A stretch of DNA of 64,000 bases from JASJAR01 sp038530285 (GCA_038530285.1 JBCBCY010000001.1:1-64000), one strand, 5' to 3'; numbered from the stretch's first letter, positions 1 through 9,406 are shown. Notes: a model not told the origin generated them from the sequence alone. Numbers and translations: made by a program.

Positions 1-851
1 CGCTGGGCGTGACCGCCCCGATCACGGTTCGGGTGAACCCTGACGTCGATGCCAAGACGCATGAGAAAATCGCAACCGGCAAATCAGAGAACAAATTCGG
101 CATCCCGATTTCGCGCGCGCGCGCGATTTATGCCGAGGCCGCGCGCCTTCCGGGCATCGATGTCATCGGGATTGATGTGCATATTGGCAGCCAATTGACC
201 GAATTGGCGCCGTTTCGCGAAGCCTACGAAAAAGTCGCAGAGCTGACCCGGCAACTTCGCGCCGACGGGCACAATATCCGTCGTTTGGACCTCGGGGGTG
301 GGCTTGGCATCCCTTATGAGCGTTCGAACGAAGCGCCGCCCCTGCCCACGGAATACGGCGCGATGGTGATCGACACGGTTGGCGATTTGGGGGTTGAGGT
401 TGAAATCGAGCCCGGTCGGTTGATCGCGGGAAATGCAGGCATTCTGGTGTCCGAAGTGATCTATGTGAAATCGGGCGAGGGGCGCGATTTTCTTATTGTT
501 GACAGTGCGATGAACGATTTGATCCGCCCCGCGATGTATGGCGCTTACCATGACATCGTGCCGGTGATCGAACCGGCGCCGGGTGCCGAACAGGCCCCGT
601 TCGATATCGTGGGTCCGGTGTGTGAAACCGGCGATACCTTCGCGCGCGGCCGCGATATGCCAGCCCTGTCTGAAGGTGACCTGATCGCGTTTCGCTCCGC
701 TGGGGCCTACGGTGCGGTCATGGCGTCTGAGTACAATTCGCGGCCCCTGATCCCCGAAGTGCTGGTTCACGGCGATCAATATGCCGTCATTCGTGCGCGT
801 CCAACCTTTGACGATATCATCAAACGAGATACCATTCCGTCATGGCTCTAG
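1..851 (+). CDS. lysA: Diaminopimelate decarboxylase, 3' part (5' end outside window)
   Basis: Catalyses the last step of lysine synthesis, PLP-dependent decarboxylation of meso-diaminopimelate to L-lysine in the cytoplasm. The reading frame is open from the window edge (first full codon at base 3), so the N-terminal part with the PLP lysine lies upstream. Visible family motifs are VHIGSQ, the glycine loop GGGLGIPY, EPGR, which contacts phosphate and substrate, and the active-site cysteine in GPVCETGD. The C-terminal beta domain ends with the usual YNSRP segment. A TIGR02302-family gene follows after 27 bases, an order common in Rhodobacterales. Confidence 0.95.
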   Translation, partial: LGVTAPITVRVNPDVDAKTHEKIATGKSENKFGIPISRARAIYAEAARLPGIDVIGIDVHIGSQLTELAPFREAYEKVAELTRQLRADGHNIRRLDLGGGLGIPYERSNEAPPLPTEYGAMVIDTVGDLGVEVEIEPGRLIAGNAGILVSEVIYVKSGEGRDFLIVDSAMNDLIRPAMYGAYHDIVPVIEPAPGAEQAPFDIVGPVCETGDTFARGRDMPALSEGDLIAFRSAGAYGAVMASEYNSRPLIPEVLVHGDQYAVIRARPTFDDIIKRDTIPSWL

Positions 852-878
852 ACCAATCGTGTCCGGGCCCCCAAATGT

Positions 879-3506
879 ATGAGGTCCATGGAACGTCGCG
901 GTCTCCCCTCTCAATCCCGGTCCCGGCTGGCGCGTCCCCTTGCGCTGACGCGGCTGGGGATGGTGTCTGAACGGCTGACGCGCGCGTTCTGGCCGTTGTG
1001 GTCGATCGTGTTTGTCGCCGTGGCCGCGGTGATGTTCGGCCTGCATGAGGTCATCGCACTTGAACTCTTGTGGGGCCTTGGGGTGCTGGCTGTGCTCGGG
1101 GCGGGGGCCGCACTTTGGTACGGGGTCAGCCGTTTCCGCTGGCCCAGCCGGGTGGATGCGCAAGACCGACTGGATGCAACCTTGCCGGGGCGCCCGATTG
1201 CGACACTGTCCGACACCCAGGCGATTGGTTCGGGCGATGCGGCGTCCGAAGCCGTCTGGGCCGCGCATCAGCGCCGCATGGAAGAGCGGGTCAAAGACGC
1301 AAAAGCGGTGTCTCCCGATCTGAAGCTGTCATCGCGTGACCCCTATGCCCTGCGCTATGCCGCACTGGTGGCCCTGGTGATGGCGCTGCTGTTCGGGTCG
1401 ATCTTCCGGGCCACTACCTTGACCGAGATGGCAGCCGGCGGCGATGCGCTGGCCACGGGTCCGGCCTGGGAAGGCTGGGTGGAACCGCCCCTGCACACGG
1501 GACGGCCAAGCCTTTATCTAAACGACATCGACCGGGCGACCTTTGCAGTGCCCGAAGGCAGCCGTGTTACACTGCGCCTATACGGCGAGGTCGGCGCGCT
1601 CTCGATTGCCGAAACCGTATCGGGGCGCACTGGCGAATTGCCCCCCGCGACCGACCCCAGCCAGGCGTTTGATGTCGCCGTTGCAGGGTCACTTGAAATC
1701 GCAGGACCCGGCGGGCGCGCCTGGGATATCAGCGTGATCCCCGACACCCCACCTGATGTCACCGCAGATGGGCCTCTTGAGCGCACGGTCACCGGCGAAT
1801 TGCGCCAGCCGTTTACCGCAACCGATGATTACGGCGTCGAACGCGGGTTTGCCCGTATTGCGCTTGATCTTGAAGCCATTGACCGCCGCTATGGGCTGGC
1901 GGTCTTGCCCGAAACCCGCGAGCCGGTCGAGTTGGACCTGCCGATGCCCATCGCCGGGGACCGGGCTAATTTTTCCGAAGTCCTGACAGAAGATCTTGCC
2001 AAGCACCCCTGGGCTGGCCTGCCAGTGACGCTGGAACTGACCGCGATCGATGCCATCGGCCAAACGGGCGGGACCGACCCCCAGGCCCAGATCATGCCCG
2101 GACGGCGGTTCTTTGACCCCCTGGCGCAGGCGATTGTCGAGCAGCGCCGTGACCTGTTGTGGTCGCGGGCCAATGCGCCGCGGGTCGCACAGATGCTGCG
2201 CGCGGTGTCCTATGAGCCAAACGAGGTGTTCAATCAGGAATCGGCCTACCTGCAGCTGCGCTTCTTGATCCGCCGGCTTGAGGCGGCCACCGAGTTCGAT
2301 ACCTTGTCCGAAGACGCCCGCGATGAGATGGCAGATGTCTTGTGGGACATCGCCCTTCTGGTCGAAGAAGGGGATTTGTCCGATGCGCTTGAACGGTTGC
2401 GCCGCGCCCAGGAACAGCTGGCCGAAGCGATTGAAAACGGCGCCACGGACGAAGAAATCGCTGATTTGATGCAGGAATTGCGCGAGGCCATGCAGCAGTA
2501 CATGCAGCAGCTCGCCGAACAATCCCAGCAGAACCCGCAAGATCAGCAGGCCCAGAACCAGGACATGCAGACCATGTCCCAAAATCAGCTCGAGCAGATG
2601 CTGCAGGAACTGCAAGAGCTGATGGAACAAGGCCGCATGGAAGAAGCCCAACGGCTTCTCGAACAGCTTCAGCAGATGATGGAGAACATGCAGGTCACCC
2701 AGGGCCAGGGGCAGCAGGGCGAAGGCCAGCAAGCCATGGAAGGTCTCGCCGAGACGCTGCGCGAACAGCAAGAACTCTCGGACGAGGCGTTCCGCGACCT
2801 GCAAGAGCAGTTCAACCCCGGCCAGCAAGGTCAGGAAGGCGAGCAGGGCCAAGAGGGTGAGCAGGGCCAGCAAGGCCAACAACAAGGCCAGCAGGGCCAG
2901 GGTCAGCAAGGTCAGCAACAAGGCCAACAAGGACAGGGCGGGCAACAAGGCCAGCAGCAAGGGCAGGGCCAGGGGCAGAACCCCAATGGTCAGCCGGGCC
3001 AAAGCCTTGAACAGGATCTGGCCGACCGTCAGCGCCAATTGCGCCAGGAACTGAACCGTCAGGCGCAAAACCTGCCGGGCGCAGGCACGCCCGAAGGCGA
3101 CAGTGCGCGCGAAAACCTCGGCCGGGCCGGGGACGCGATGGATCAGGCTGAAGAGGCGCTGCGCGAAGATGATTTCGCCGGGGCCCTTGACCGGCAATCA
3201 GAAGCGATTGAGCGGTTGCGCGAGGGCATGCGCGATCTGGCCGAACAAATGGCCGAACAGCAACAGCAGCAGGGTGGCGAGCAAGGCCAGCAGATGGGCG
3301 AGGCGAACCCCAATAACCTGCGCGATCCCTTGGGCCGCGAGGCTGGCGAAAATGGCCAGGTCGGCACGGATGAGAACTTGCTGCAGGGCGATGATGTCTA
3401 CCGGCGCGCGCGCGAACTTCTCGATGAAATCCGCCGTCGGTCGGCCGAACAATCGCGCCCCGATGAGGAACTTGATTACCTCAAGCGCTTGCTTGACCGG
3501 TTCTGA
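879..3506 (+). CDS. TIGR02302 (DUF4175) family membrane protein with Q/G-rich segment
   Basis: Large protein of about 875 residues, of a family found next to lysA in Rhodobacterales and of unknown molecular function. Three hydrophobic segments lie at roughly residues 38-55, 60-80 and 158-178. A long, probably periplasmic region follows, with a Met/Gln-rich helical stretch near residues 530-610 and an almost pure Gln-Gly-Glu tract near 646-709. The C-terminus is charged and helical and ends in LLDRF. An ATG three codons downstream (888) is an alternative start. Function is not inferred; the family assignment is confident because of the conserved N-terminus (ALTRLGM, RAFWPLW) and context. Confidence 0.88.
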   Translation: MRSMERRGLPSQSRSRLARPLALTRLGMVSERLTRAFWPLWSIVFVAVAAVMFGLHEVIALELLWGLGVLAVLGAGAALWYGVSRFRWPSRVDAQDRLDATLPGRPIATLSDTQAIGSGDAASEAVWAAHQRRMEERVKDAKAVSPDLKLSSRDPYALRYAALVALVMALLFGSIFRATTLTEMAAGGDALATGPAWEGWVEPPLHTGRPSLYLNDIDRATFAVPEGSRVTLRLYGEVGALSIAETVSGRTGELPPATDPSQAFDVAVAGSLEIAGPGGRAWDISVIPDTPPDVTADGPLERTVTGELRQPFTATDDYGVERGFARIALDLEAIDRRYGLAVLPETREPVELDLPMPIAGDRANFSEVLTEDLAKHPWAGLPVTLELTAIDAIGQTGGTDPQAQIMPGRRFFDPLAQAIVEQRRDLLWSRANAPRVAQMLRAVSYEPNEVFNQESAYLQLRFLIRRLEAATEFDTLSEDARDEMADVLWDIALLVEEGDLSDALERLRRAQEQLAEAIENGATDEEIADLMQELREAMQQYMQQLAEQSQQNPQDQQAQNQDMQTMSQNQLEQMLQELQELMEQGRMEEAQRLLEQLQQMMENMQVTQGQGQQGEGQQAMEGLAETLREQQELSDEAFRDLQEQFNPGQQGQEGEQGQEGEQGQQGQQQGQQGQGQQGQQQGQQGQGGQQGQQQGQGQGQNPNGQPGQSLEQDLADRQRQLRQELNRQAQNLPGAGTPEGDSARENLGRAGDAMDQAEEALREDDFAGALDRQSEAIERLREGMRDLAEQMAEQQQQQGGEQGQQMGEANPNNLRDPLGREAGENGQVGTDENLLQGDDVYRRARELLDEIRRRSAEQSRPDEELDYLKRLLDRF

Positions 3507-3565
3507 TCTTTATTCCCAGCTCGGCTGCGTTATTCTGGTCCCGCCGTGACAAGGCGGGGGCGGAC

Positions 3566-4201
3566 ATGGCGGTCAAAGATCAAAGCACGGACAAGACATC
3601 GCAAATCCTGAAAGCCGCGACCGTCGTCTTGCGCGATCAGGGTTTGCAGTCGCTTTCATTTGAAACCATCGCAAGCGAAGCGGGGTTGTCGCGCCAGTTG
3701 GTGCGGTACTACTTTTCCGATCTCGACGCGCTGGTGGCCGCGCTTTGCGATTTCCTGGCCGCTGCCTACCGCGACATCCTTGTGGCGGGCGTGGTCGAGG
3801 TCGCCCAGGTCGAACGGCTGAATTTCTTCCTCGATTTCTTCTTCGGGCTGTCAGACCGCTACCCCATGCCTGCAAACCTGGAAGTCTATGACGCCATGGT
3901 CGCCTATGCGGTGGGGTCTGACGACATGCGCGACCGGATGTGTTTGCAATACAAGACCCTCGGTGACGTGATCACCCACGAGCTGGCGATTGCCCATCCC
4001 GCGTTGAAGGGGCGTGCCTGTGAGGAACTGTCCTATCTTTTCGTGTCGATGATGCACAGCCATTGGAGCTTTGTGGCAAGCCTGGGACATACGCGCGATC
4101 ACGGGCGCCTGACACGCCGGGCCATCGACCGGCTGATCGCGTCATACGCTGCTGATCCCAGCCCGACACAGGGTCTGGAACGGCCCTGGGCGCGCGACTG
4201 A
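3566..4201 (+). CDS. TetR-family transcriptional regulator (BetI-like C-terminus)
   Basis: A 211-residue DNA-binding repressor-type protein. The N-terminal helix-turn-helix spans about residues 10-55 (IASEAGLSRQLVRYYFSDLDAL), the typical TetR recognition-helix region. The remaining helical domain resembles the BetI-type ligand-binding C-terminus. The start follows a G-rich ribosome-binding stretch (gcgggggcggac). It lies 59 bases after the TIGR02302 gene and converges on the zinc-ribbon gene with 11 bases between the stops. The ligand and target genes cannot be deduced. Confidence 0.85.
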   Translation: MAVKDQSTDKTSQILKAATVVLRDQGLQSLSFETIASEAGLSRQLVRYYFSDLDALVAALCDFLAAAYRDILVAGVVEVAQVERLNFFLDFFFGLSDRYPMPANLEVYDAMVAYAVGSDDMRDRMCLQYKTLGDVITHELAIAHPALKGRACEELSYLFVSMMHSHWSFVASLGHTRDHGRLTRRAIDRLIASYAADPSPTQGLERPWARD

Positions 4202-4212
4202 CGCGGTGTTCC

Positions 4213-5541
4213 TTAAGCGTCGCCGCCCAAGCCGTTTAAGCCCGTGATCGCACGCGCCATCATCCGGTCAATCCCGTCGCGCACGCTGTTGGCGGTGTCG
4301 ACATATGACATCATTGCCGGTTCAGATGCGGGGATCAGATCAATGATCTGGGGCGCAAAGACATAGCCCGCAACCAGCACGCCGGCCGCCAGCACCAATG
4401 TCGCGAAACCGCGCCGGAATCCGGCCTGGCGAATGCGGTTCATCTCGTTGGGCCCAATGGGCGGTTCGTCGGTCGGTTTCAGGTCGCCGGGGCGCAGTGT
4501 CGTTTTGATCTCTTCTATATCGGGCAGACGTTCGCGCCGCGGCCCATCAAGCGGCGCAGCGGTGGCCGCAGTCAGGGTCTGGGCGACCGTTGCCTGGGGC
4601 ACCCCGTCGCCGCGCATACGCTCAAGGCGTTCGCGCAGCACTTCGGATGGCGGTTCTTCGCCCAACCCAAGTTCGGCCTGTGCTTCTAGTGCGGGCGGGT
4701 CTTCGCTGCGCCGCTGGGTCACCTCGCGTTCTGCCTCCTGGCGCAGAATTTCCGCGATATCGTCATCGAGTACTGGTGCAGCACTTGCGGCCGCGGCAAT
4801 CTCTTCAACCGCCGCGTCGTCTTCTGTGGGTCCCTGATCAGAGTCGCTGTCGTCCGACGCATCTTCGTCGAAGGATGGGTCTGCGGGGTCACCGTCAGCC
4901 ATAACAGGATTGAGCGCGTCATCGACGACCCCAACTGCATCTTCTGCCATCTCTTCAGCGACGTCTTCGGCGGCCGCAACCGCATCTTCCGCCATCTCTT
5001 CATCGACGATTTCTGCGGCCGCAATCACGTCGTCGGCGACATCTGTCTGGTCGTTCGGGCCGTCGTCCATTGTCGCTTCGGTGTCGGCAACAGCGTCGCG
5101 CATGTCCGATACGAAATCTTCTGGCTCGGGGGTCGGCTCAATCGCGTCTGACTTCGGGCGGTCGATTGCATCGCGGAGCTTGTCGGCCGGGTCGGTTCCA
5201 TCAGCCGAAACCTCAATGTCGCGATCCGCGGCGTCTTCAGTGTCAATGCTGGTTTCAGTGTCATCCGCGGTGATGTCGCTGATCGGGTCGCCTTCGGCGT
5301 CTTGCGAAACAGCGCTGCTATCGGCTGCATCTGCGTCGTCGGGCGTATCTGGATCCTCTGGTGCGGTGTCGTCGGCGTCGTGGATCGCCGTGCCAGCGGC
5401 CGCGTCATCTTTGTGCCCGTGCGGCCCCAGTTCAAGCCAGGTGTGCGCGCAGCTTGAACACTGCACGTCGCGCCCTTCTGCCGGGATCATCGCCGCATCA
5501 ATATCGTACTGAGCCTGACAATTCGGACAGGTAATTCGCAT
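4213..5541 (-). CDS. MJ0042-type zinc-ribbon protein, highly acidic, single membrane segment
   Basis: 442 residues. The N-terminus carries a zinc ribbon with two CxxC pairs (CPNCQAQYDID and CSSCAHTW), as in MJ0042/TIGR02098-type proteins. Residues about 50-250 are extremely acidic (Asp/Glu/Ala) and include a near-duplicate of about 15 residues built around EEMAEDAV. One transmembrane helix lies near residues 377-398 (FATLVLAAGVLVAGYVF). The gene is divergent from ftsE with 159 bases between starts, an arrangement common in alphaproteobacteria. The function is unknown; the topology suggests a cytoplasmic zinc ribbon tethered by a C-terminal anchor. Confidence 0.85.
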   Translation of the reverse strand: MRITCPNCQAQYDIDAAMIPAEGRDVQCSSCAHTWLELGPHGHKDDAAAGTAIHDADDTAPEDPDTPDDADAADSSAVSQDAEGDPISDITADDTETSIDTEDAADRDIEVSADGTDPADKLRDAIDRPKSDAIEPTPEPEDFVSDMRDAVADTEATMDDGPNDQTDVADDVIAAAEIVDEEMAEDAVAAAEDVAEEMAEDAVGVVDDALNPVMADGDPADPSFDEDASDDSDSDQGPTEDDAAVEEIAAAASAAPVLDDDIAEILRQEAEREVTQRRSEDPPALEAQAELGLGEEPPSEVLRERLERMRGDGVPQATVAQTLTAATAAPLDGPRRERLPDIEEIKTTLRPGDLKPTDEPPIGPNEMNRIRQAGFRRGFATLVLAAGVLVAGYVFAPQIIDLIPASEPAMMSYVDTANSVRDGIDRMMARAITGLNGLGGDA

Positions 5542-5700
5542 CTTTCGCCCCGTTGCCGACTGTTTTTGTGCCGGTCCCTGCTTCGTGTTTTATCTTGCGT
5601 AGCATCCTGTGGGTCATTCTCAAAGCACTCAAGCCATGGCCCCGTTGAACCTGCGCGCGGCCTGGGGCAAAAGGGTCGCACCTCTTGAGGACCCTGCGCG

Positions 5701-6378
5701 GTGATCGAGCTTAAAGACGTTGGCATGAACTACGGTGGCGGGACCCTTCTGGACGGGGTGTCGCTGACGTTGCCCCAAGGATCGTTTCACTTCCTGACCG
5801 GTCCGTCGGGGGCGGGCAAAACCACGCTTTTGAAGCTTTGCTATCTGGCGTTGCGTCCGACCAGCGGGTCGGTGTCGCTGTTCGGCCAGGAAGCGGGCGC
5901 CCTTGACCGCGACGGTGTTGCAACGATGCGCCGCAAAATCGGCGTGGTGCATCAGGATTGCCAGTTTCTTGACCATCTACCGATGGCTGAGAATATCGCT
6001 TTGCCGCTTGCGGTCGCAGGCCGCGATGCTGCCGCGCAAGAGGGCAATATCAAGGAGCTTTTGAATTGGACGGGCCTCAGCCACCGCGCGGGCGCGCGCC
6101 CGCCAGAGCTGTCGGGCGGCGAACGCCAACGCGCGGCCCTCGCGCGTGCGGTGATCATGTCGCCAGATGTGATCTTGGCCGATGAACCCACCGGGAACGT
6201 TGATTGGGACATGTCGCAGCGGCTGTTGTCGCTTCTTTTGGAACTCAACCGCATGGGCAAGACCGTTTTGGTCGCGACCCATGATCTGGCCCTGATCCGA
6301 CAAGCCAAAACCAAGGTGACCGCGCGGGTGCTGCGGATCCGCGACCGCAACATCGAAATCGCGGGCGCAGGCTTATGA
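5701..6378 (+). CDS. ftsE: Cell-division ATP-binding protein FtsE
   Basis: 225 residues with a GTG start. It is the ABC-type ATPase of the FtsEX complex, which sits at the division septum and drives peptidoglycan hydrolase activation through FtsX. Seen in sequence: Walker A GPSGAGKTT near residues 35-43, signature LSGGERQ near 137, Walker B VILADEPTGNVD near 157-168, and the switch histidine in ATHD. The stop overlaps the ftsX start (ATGA), showing translational coupling. Confidence 0.96.
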   Translation: MIELKDVGMNYGGGTLLDGVSLTLPQGSFHFLTGPSGAGKTTLLKLCYLALRPTSGSVSLFGQEAGALDRDGVATMRRKIGVVHQDCQFLDHLPMAENIALPLAVAGRDAAAQEGNIKELLNWTGLSHRAGARPPELSGGERQRAALARAVIMSPDVILADEPTGNVDWDMSQRLLSLLLELNRMGKTVLVATHDLALIRQAKTKVTARVLRIRDRNIEIAGAGL

Positions 6379-7277
6379 GCCTTTTGTCCAACGCCCGGGC
6401 CCTTTTGCTGGGCGACGCCGGCGCCGACCGGGTTGTCCCGCCCACTGGTTTTACCGCATCGCTGACCGTCTTTGCCTCTGCCGCGATGGCGTTCCTTGCG
6501 GTGTTCGCGCTGGCCTTTGCAATGTCCACCGGACGGCTGGCGGACCGTTGGGATGGCGCGCTTGCCCAGACCGCCACCATCCGGCTGTCAGCGCCCCAAG
6601 GCCAGGTTGACGCTCAGATCGAGGCCGCCCTTGCAATCCTGGACCAAACACCGGGCGTGGCCTCGGCCCGGGTCATGAGCCAAGCCGAACAAGCCGATCT
6701 TCTCAGCCCCTGGTTCGGGCCGGACCTGCCGTTGGACCTGTTGCCTGTGCCCCGCCTGATCGAAATCACCGAAACCGAAGCGGGTTTTGATGCCGAAGGC
6801 CTGCGCTTTCGCCTTGCTGGTGAGGCGCCCGGCGCGGTCCTTGATGACCACACCCGTTGGCGGCGACCACTGGTCGAAGCGGCCAGCAGGCTGCGCACCC
6901 TCGGGATCGTATCGCTGGTGCTGATCGGTGGGGTGATGGCCGCGGTGATCACGCTGGCGGCGGGGGCGGCTTTGTCGGCCAATGCGCAGATCATCGGCGT
7001 CTTGCGGCTGGTGGGGGCGCGCGACGTCTACATCGCGCGGGCCTTTGTGCGCCGGTTTACCCTGCGCGCACTGGCGGGTGCGCTGGCGGGCACAGTCGCG
7101 GGCATGGCGGTAATCTGGCTGATGCCAAGCGCGGGGGGTGATGCCAGTTTCCTGACCGGGCTTGGGTTTCGAGGGCTCGAATGGGTCTGGCCGCTGTTGA
7201 TCCCGGTTCTCGCAGGCGTCGTCGCCTTCTGGGCCACCCGCATGGCGGCCCTGTCACGGCTAAGGGCCCTGCAATGA
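6375..7277 (+). CDS. ftsX: Cell-division protein FtsX (permease-like subunit)
   Basis: 300-residue inner-membrane partner of FtsE. The first membrane helix is near residues 27-50 and is followed by a periplasmic domain of about 115 residues that should contact hydrolase activators. Three helices of the FtsX/MacB-type fold follow (about 175-200, 235-258 and 272-292). The LRLVGARDVYIARAFVRRF segment is the family's coupling loop. The start overlaps ftsE by four bases and the stop overlaps the start of plsC (ATGA). Confidence 0.94.
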   Translation: MSLLSNARALLLGDAGADRVVPPTGFTASLTVFASAAMAFLAVFALAFAMSTGRLADRWDGALAQTATIRLSAPQGQVDAQIEAALAILDQTPGVASARVMSQAEQADLLSPWFGPDLPLDLLPVPRLIEITETEAGFDAEGLRFRLAGEAPGAVLDDHTRWRRPLVEAASRLRTLGIVSLVLIGGVMAAVITLAAGAALSANAQIIGVLRLVGARDVYIARAFVRRFTLRALAGALAGTVAGMAVIWLMPSAGGDASFLTGLGFRGLEWVWPLLIPVLAGVVAFWATRMAALSRLRALQ

Positions 7278-8029
7278 ACGTCGGTCCCATCCAATGGCTG
7301 CGTTCGCTGCTGTTTGTCGTTGTGATCTATGCCGCGATGCCGGTGCTGGGGATCGTTTTCTTCATCCCCGCCCTGATCTCGCGCAATTGGGCGTTTCGCG
7401 CCTGTCACACCTATTGCGCCTTTGTGCGCTGGCTTGCGGCATGGTTGATCGGGCTACGCACCGAAGTGCGCGGCCCGGTGCCGAAGGGTGAGGTGATGGT
7501 GGCGGCCAAACACCAAAGCTTTCTTGATATCCTCTTGATCTTTGGCGCGCTGCCACGGGCGAAATTCATCATGAAGCGCGAGTTGATCTATGCCCCCGTC
7601 ATCGGCCAATACGCCCTGCGTCTGGGCTGTGTGCCGGTGGACCGTGGCAAACGCGGCGCGGCCATCCAGAAGATGCTGGCGGATGTCAAAGCCGATGCAT
7701 CGATGGCCGGGCAATTGGTGATCTACCCGCAAGGCACCCGTGTCGCCCCGGGCGCCCACTTGTCCTATAAGGCCGGCACGGGCGCGCTTTACGATCAGCT
7801 TGCCCAGCCCGCGGTGCCGGTGGCCACCAACGCGGGTCTGTTCTGGCCCCGCAAGGGGATCTGGCGCAAACCGGGTCTGGCCGTGGTCGAATTTCTGGAT
7901 CCGATCGCGCCCGGCATGGCCAAGGGCGCCTTTATGGAAGCGCTGGAAAAGACGATCGAGGCGCGCTCGAACGCGCTGATGCACGAGGCCGGGTTTGCCT
8001 TGGAAAAACAGGAGAAGACGGATGCCTGA
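7274..8029 (+). CDS. plsC: 1-acyl-sn-glycerol-3-phosphate acyltransferase
   Basis: 251 residues. Transfers a second acyl chain to lysophosphatidate to form phosphatidate, the precursor of membrane phospholipids. The catalytic H-x4-D motif is present as HQSFLD, and the substrate-binding EGTR-type motif appears as PQGTR. An N-terminal hydrophobic helix anchors the enzyme to the inner membrane. The ATG at 7274 is chosen because it overlaps the ftsX stop as ATGA; a longer in-frame extension would run into ftsX. It belongs to the ftsE-ftsX-plsC-ridA unit. Confidence 0.9.
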   Translation: MNVGPIQWLRSLLFVVVIYAAMPVLGIVFFIPALISRNWAFRACHTYCAFVRWLAAWLIGLRTEVRGPVPKGEVMVAAKHQSFLDILLIFGALPRAKFIMKRELIYAPVIGQYALRLGCVPVDRGKRGAAIQKMLADVKADASMAGQLVIYPQGTRVAPGAHLSYKAGTGALYDQLAQPAVPVATNAGLFWPRKGIWRKPGLAVVEFLDPIAPGMAKGAFMEALEKTIEARSNALMHEAGFALEKQEKTDA

Positions 8030-8411
8030 CTTTCACATGATCTCGGGCGGGCCGCGCCCCGTGGCGCCGTTTTCCCATGCGGTTGAAGCCGATGGCTGGG
8101 TGATCCTGACAGGCCAGATGCCCACCGATCCGGACGCGCCGGATGCGCCGCTGCCCGACGGGGTCGTGGCCCAGACCCACCGGGTGATGGCGAATTTGGA
8201 AATCGTGCTGAAAGGCATCGGGCTTGATCTGTCCCATGTGATGCAATGCCGGATTTTCCTGACAGAGTTTGACCGCGACTACGCCGCCTTCAATGAAACC
8301 TATCAGACGTATTTCCCCCAAGACCGTCGCCCGGCGCGGACCACCGTGGGGGTCACGGCGCTGGCTGTGGGCGCGCTGGTCGAGATTGATTGCGTCGCGC
8401 GGCGGGGGTGA
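8022..8411 (+). CDS. RidA/YjgF-family protein
   Basis: 129 residues. Family members form trimers, and many hydrolyse reactive enamine/imine intermediates released by PLP enzymes. Visible family features are the N-terminal P-F-SHAVEADGWVILTGQMPTD segment, the LSHVMQCRIFLTEFDRDYAAFN stretch and the C-terminal VGVTALAVGALVEIDCVA with an Arg before it (PARTTVG). The start at 8022 overlaps the acyltransferase stop by eight bases and is preceded by aggagaag. Strict RidA specificity is not proven. Confidence 0.85.
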   Translation: MPDFHMISGGPRPVAPFSHAVEADGWVILTGQMPTDPDAPDAPLPDGVVAQTHRVMANLEIVLKGIGLDLSHVMQCRIFLTEFDRDYAAFNETYQTYFPQDRRPARTTVGVTALAVGALVEIDCVARRG

Positions 8412-8614
8412 GGGCGTCGCTCGGCCCGGTGAGTGCGGCTTTGCGCGCGTTCCAGTTGCCGATCGGGTGCAGCGAAGGGCTGGATTGAGCCCAAGTTGAC
8501 CGATGCTGCAGTATCCGCGGATGTCTTGTGTTCAGATCCTTCAAGCATTCGATTTCTTGCAAATCGACCGGCGGTTGGATCACATTCGGCCAGACATTGT
8601 TTCGAGGAAAGCTA
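8412..8614. other. Intergenic segment before the Abi_C gene
   Basis: Non-coding as far as can be seen. It marks a change from the GC-rich core codon pattern to the more A/T-rich abortive-infection gene. No att-like repeat, tRNA or convincing promoter was recognised. The Shine-Dalgarno gaggaaag of the next gene lies at its right end. Confidence 0.4.
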
Positions 8615-9406
8615 ATGACATCTGGCGATTACGCTGAACCTGAGATTCCTGATGACCTTTTTGAATGCGCTCTGTTTCTAGGGAACAACATCGTTGGCCT
8701 GACGACCCAGGGGGGGTCGGAGGCCGCTTATAAATTGGCCAGAAGAAGGCTAATGGAAGACCCGGCGGGCAAGCGGCTTCTGCCGAACTTTGTGCGATTC
8801 TCAAACGATGCCGCTTCTGTGCAATCAGCGTTATCGAGCGTTGCAAGTGGTTCAGGTTCGTGGGCCATTCGCCGAGGCCACGTAACTGACGCCTTCATAC
8901 CGCTATTGACCTTCCTCGAGTCGGGTGGCGGTGCGGCAGACGCAACGATCACAGACGGTCTTGGTGTCTATGATGCTCCCGCTGTCCAAGCTTTCTGGGC
9001 GAAGGCTTTGGAAAGACGAACAACGGACCCTGATGGCGCTGTGACCGCCGCAAGCACGCTCCTTGAGGAGGTCTGCAAACACATTATCGAGGACAGTGGA
9101 GCAGAATGGGAGACGAATTGGAATGTACCGAAACTCTATTCTGAAGCCGCCAAACTCTTAAAGCTCGCACCATCGCAGCACCAAGAAGAAGTGTTCAAAA
9201 CGATCCTGGGAAACTGCCAGAGCGTCGTTCAAAGTATTGGTTCTTTGCGCAACAAAGGTGGTGATGCTCATGCTGGGGGGCGCTCACGAGTTCCATTCAA
9301 GCCGCGTCACGCAGCATTAACGGTTAACCTTGCTGGGTCCATGGCCCTGTTTGTGATTGAAACTTGGCACGCGAGACTTGAGGAGCAAGGAAGCAACCCT
9401 CAATAG
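8615..9406 (+). CDS. Abortive-infection family protein (Abi_C domain type)
   Basis: 263 residues. The second half has the pattern of the Abi_C family (PF14355): LLEEVCKHIIED, a central helical region, then QSIGSLRNKGGDAHAGG with its R-N-K-x-G-D-A-H core, and a final helix with HAALTVNLAGSMALFVIETW. Relatives are linked to phage exclusion, but the biochemical action of this C-terminal domain is unsettled. The ATG at 8615 is chosen because gaggaaag precedes it; an upstream in-frame start at 8528 has no such site. Its codons end in A/T more often than those of ridA or accA, and it sits alone between two convergent housekeeping units, so acquisition by transfer is likely. Confidence 0.75.
   Translation: MTSGDYAEPEIPDDLFECALFLGNNIVGLTTQGGSEAAYKLARRRLMEDPAGKRLLPNFVRFSNDAASVQSALSSVASGSGSWAIRRGHVTDAFIPLLTFLESGGGAADATITDGLGVYDAPAVQAFWAKALERRTTDPDGAVTAASTLLEEVCKHIIEDSGAEWETNWNVPKLYSEAAKLLKLAPSQHQEEVFKTILGNCQSVVQSIGSLRNKGGDAHAGGRSRVPFKPRHAALTVNLAGSMALFVIETWHARLEEQGSNPQ

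Noticed and set aside
2816..3005. Tandem-repeat DNA considered as a CRISPR or minisatellite array
   Set aside because: The repeats are in frame, of codon-level period and code for a continuous Q/G tract, with no spacers.
1689..3197. Long Leu/Ala-rich reading frame of 502 codons on the minus strand
   Set aside because: It is the antisense of the Gln/Gly/Glu-rich part of the TIGR02302 gene; CTG/TTG runs come from CAG repeats and it has no ribosome-binding site or family.
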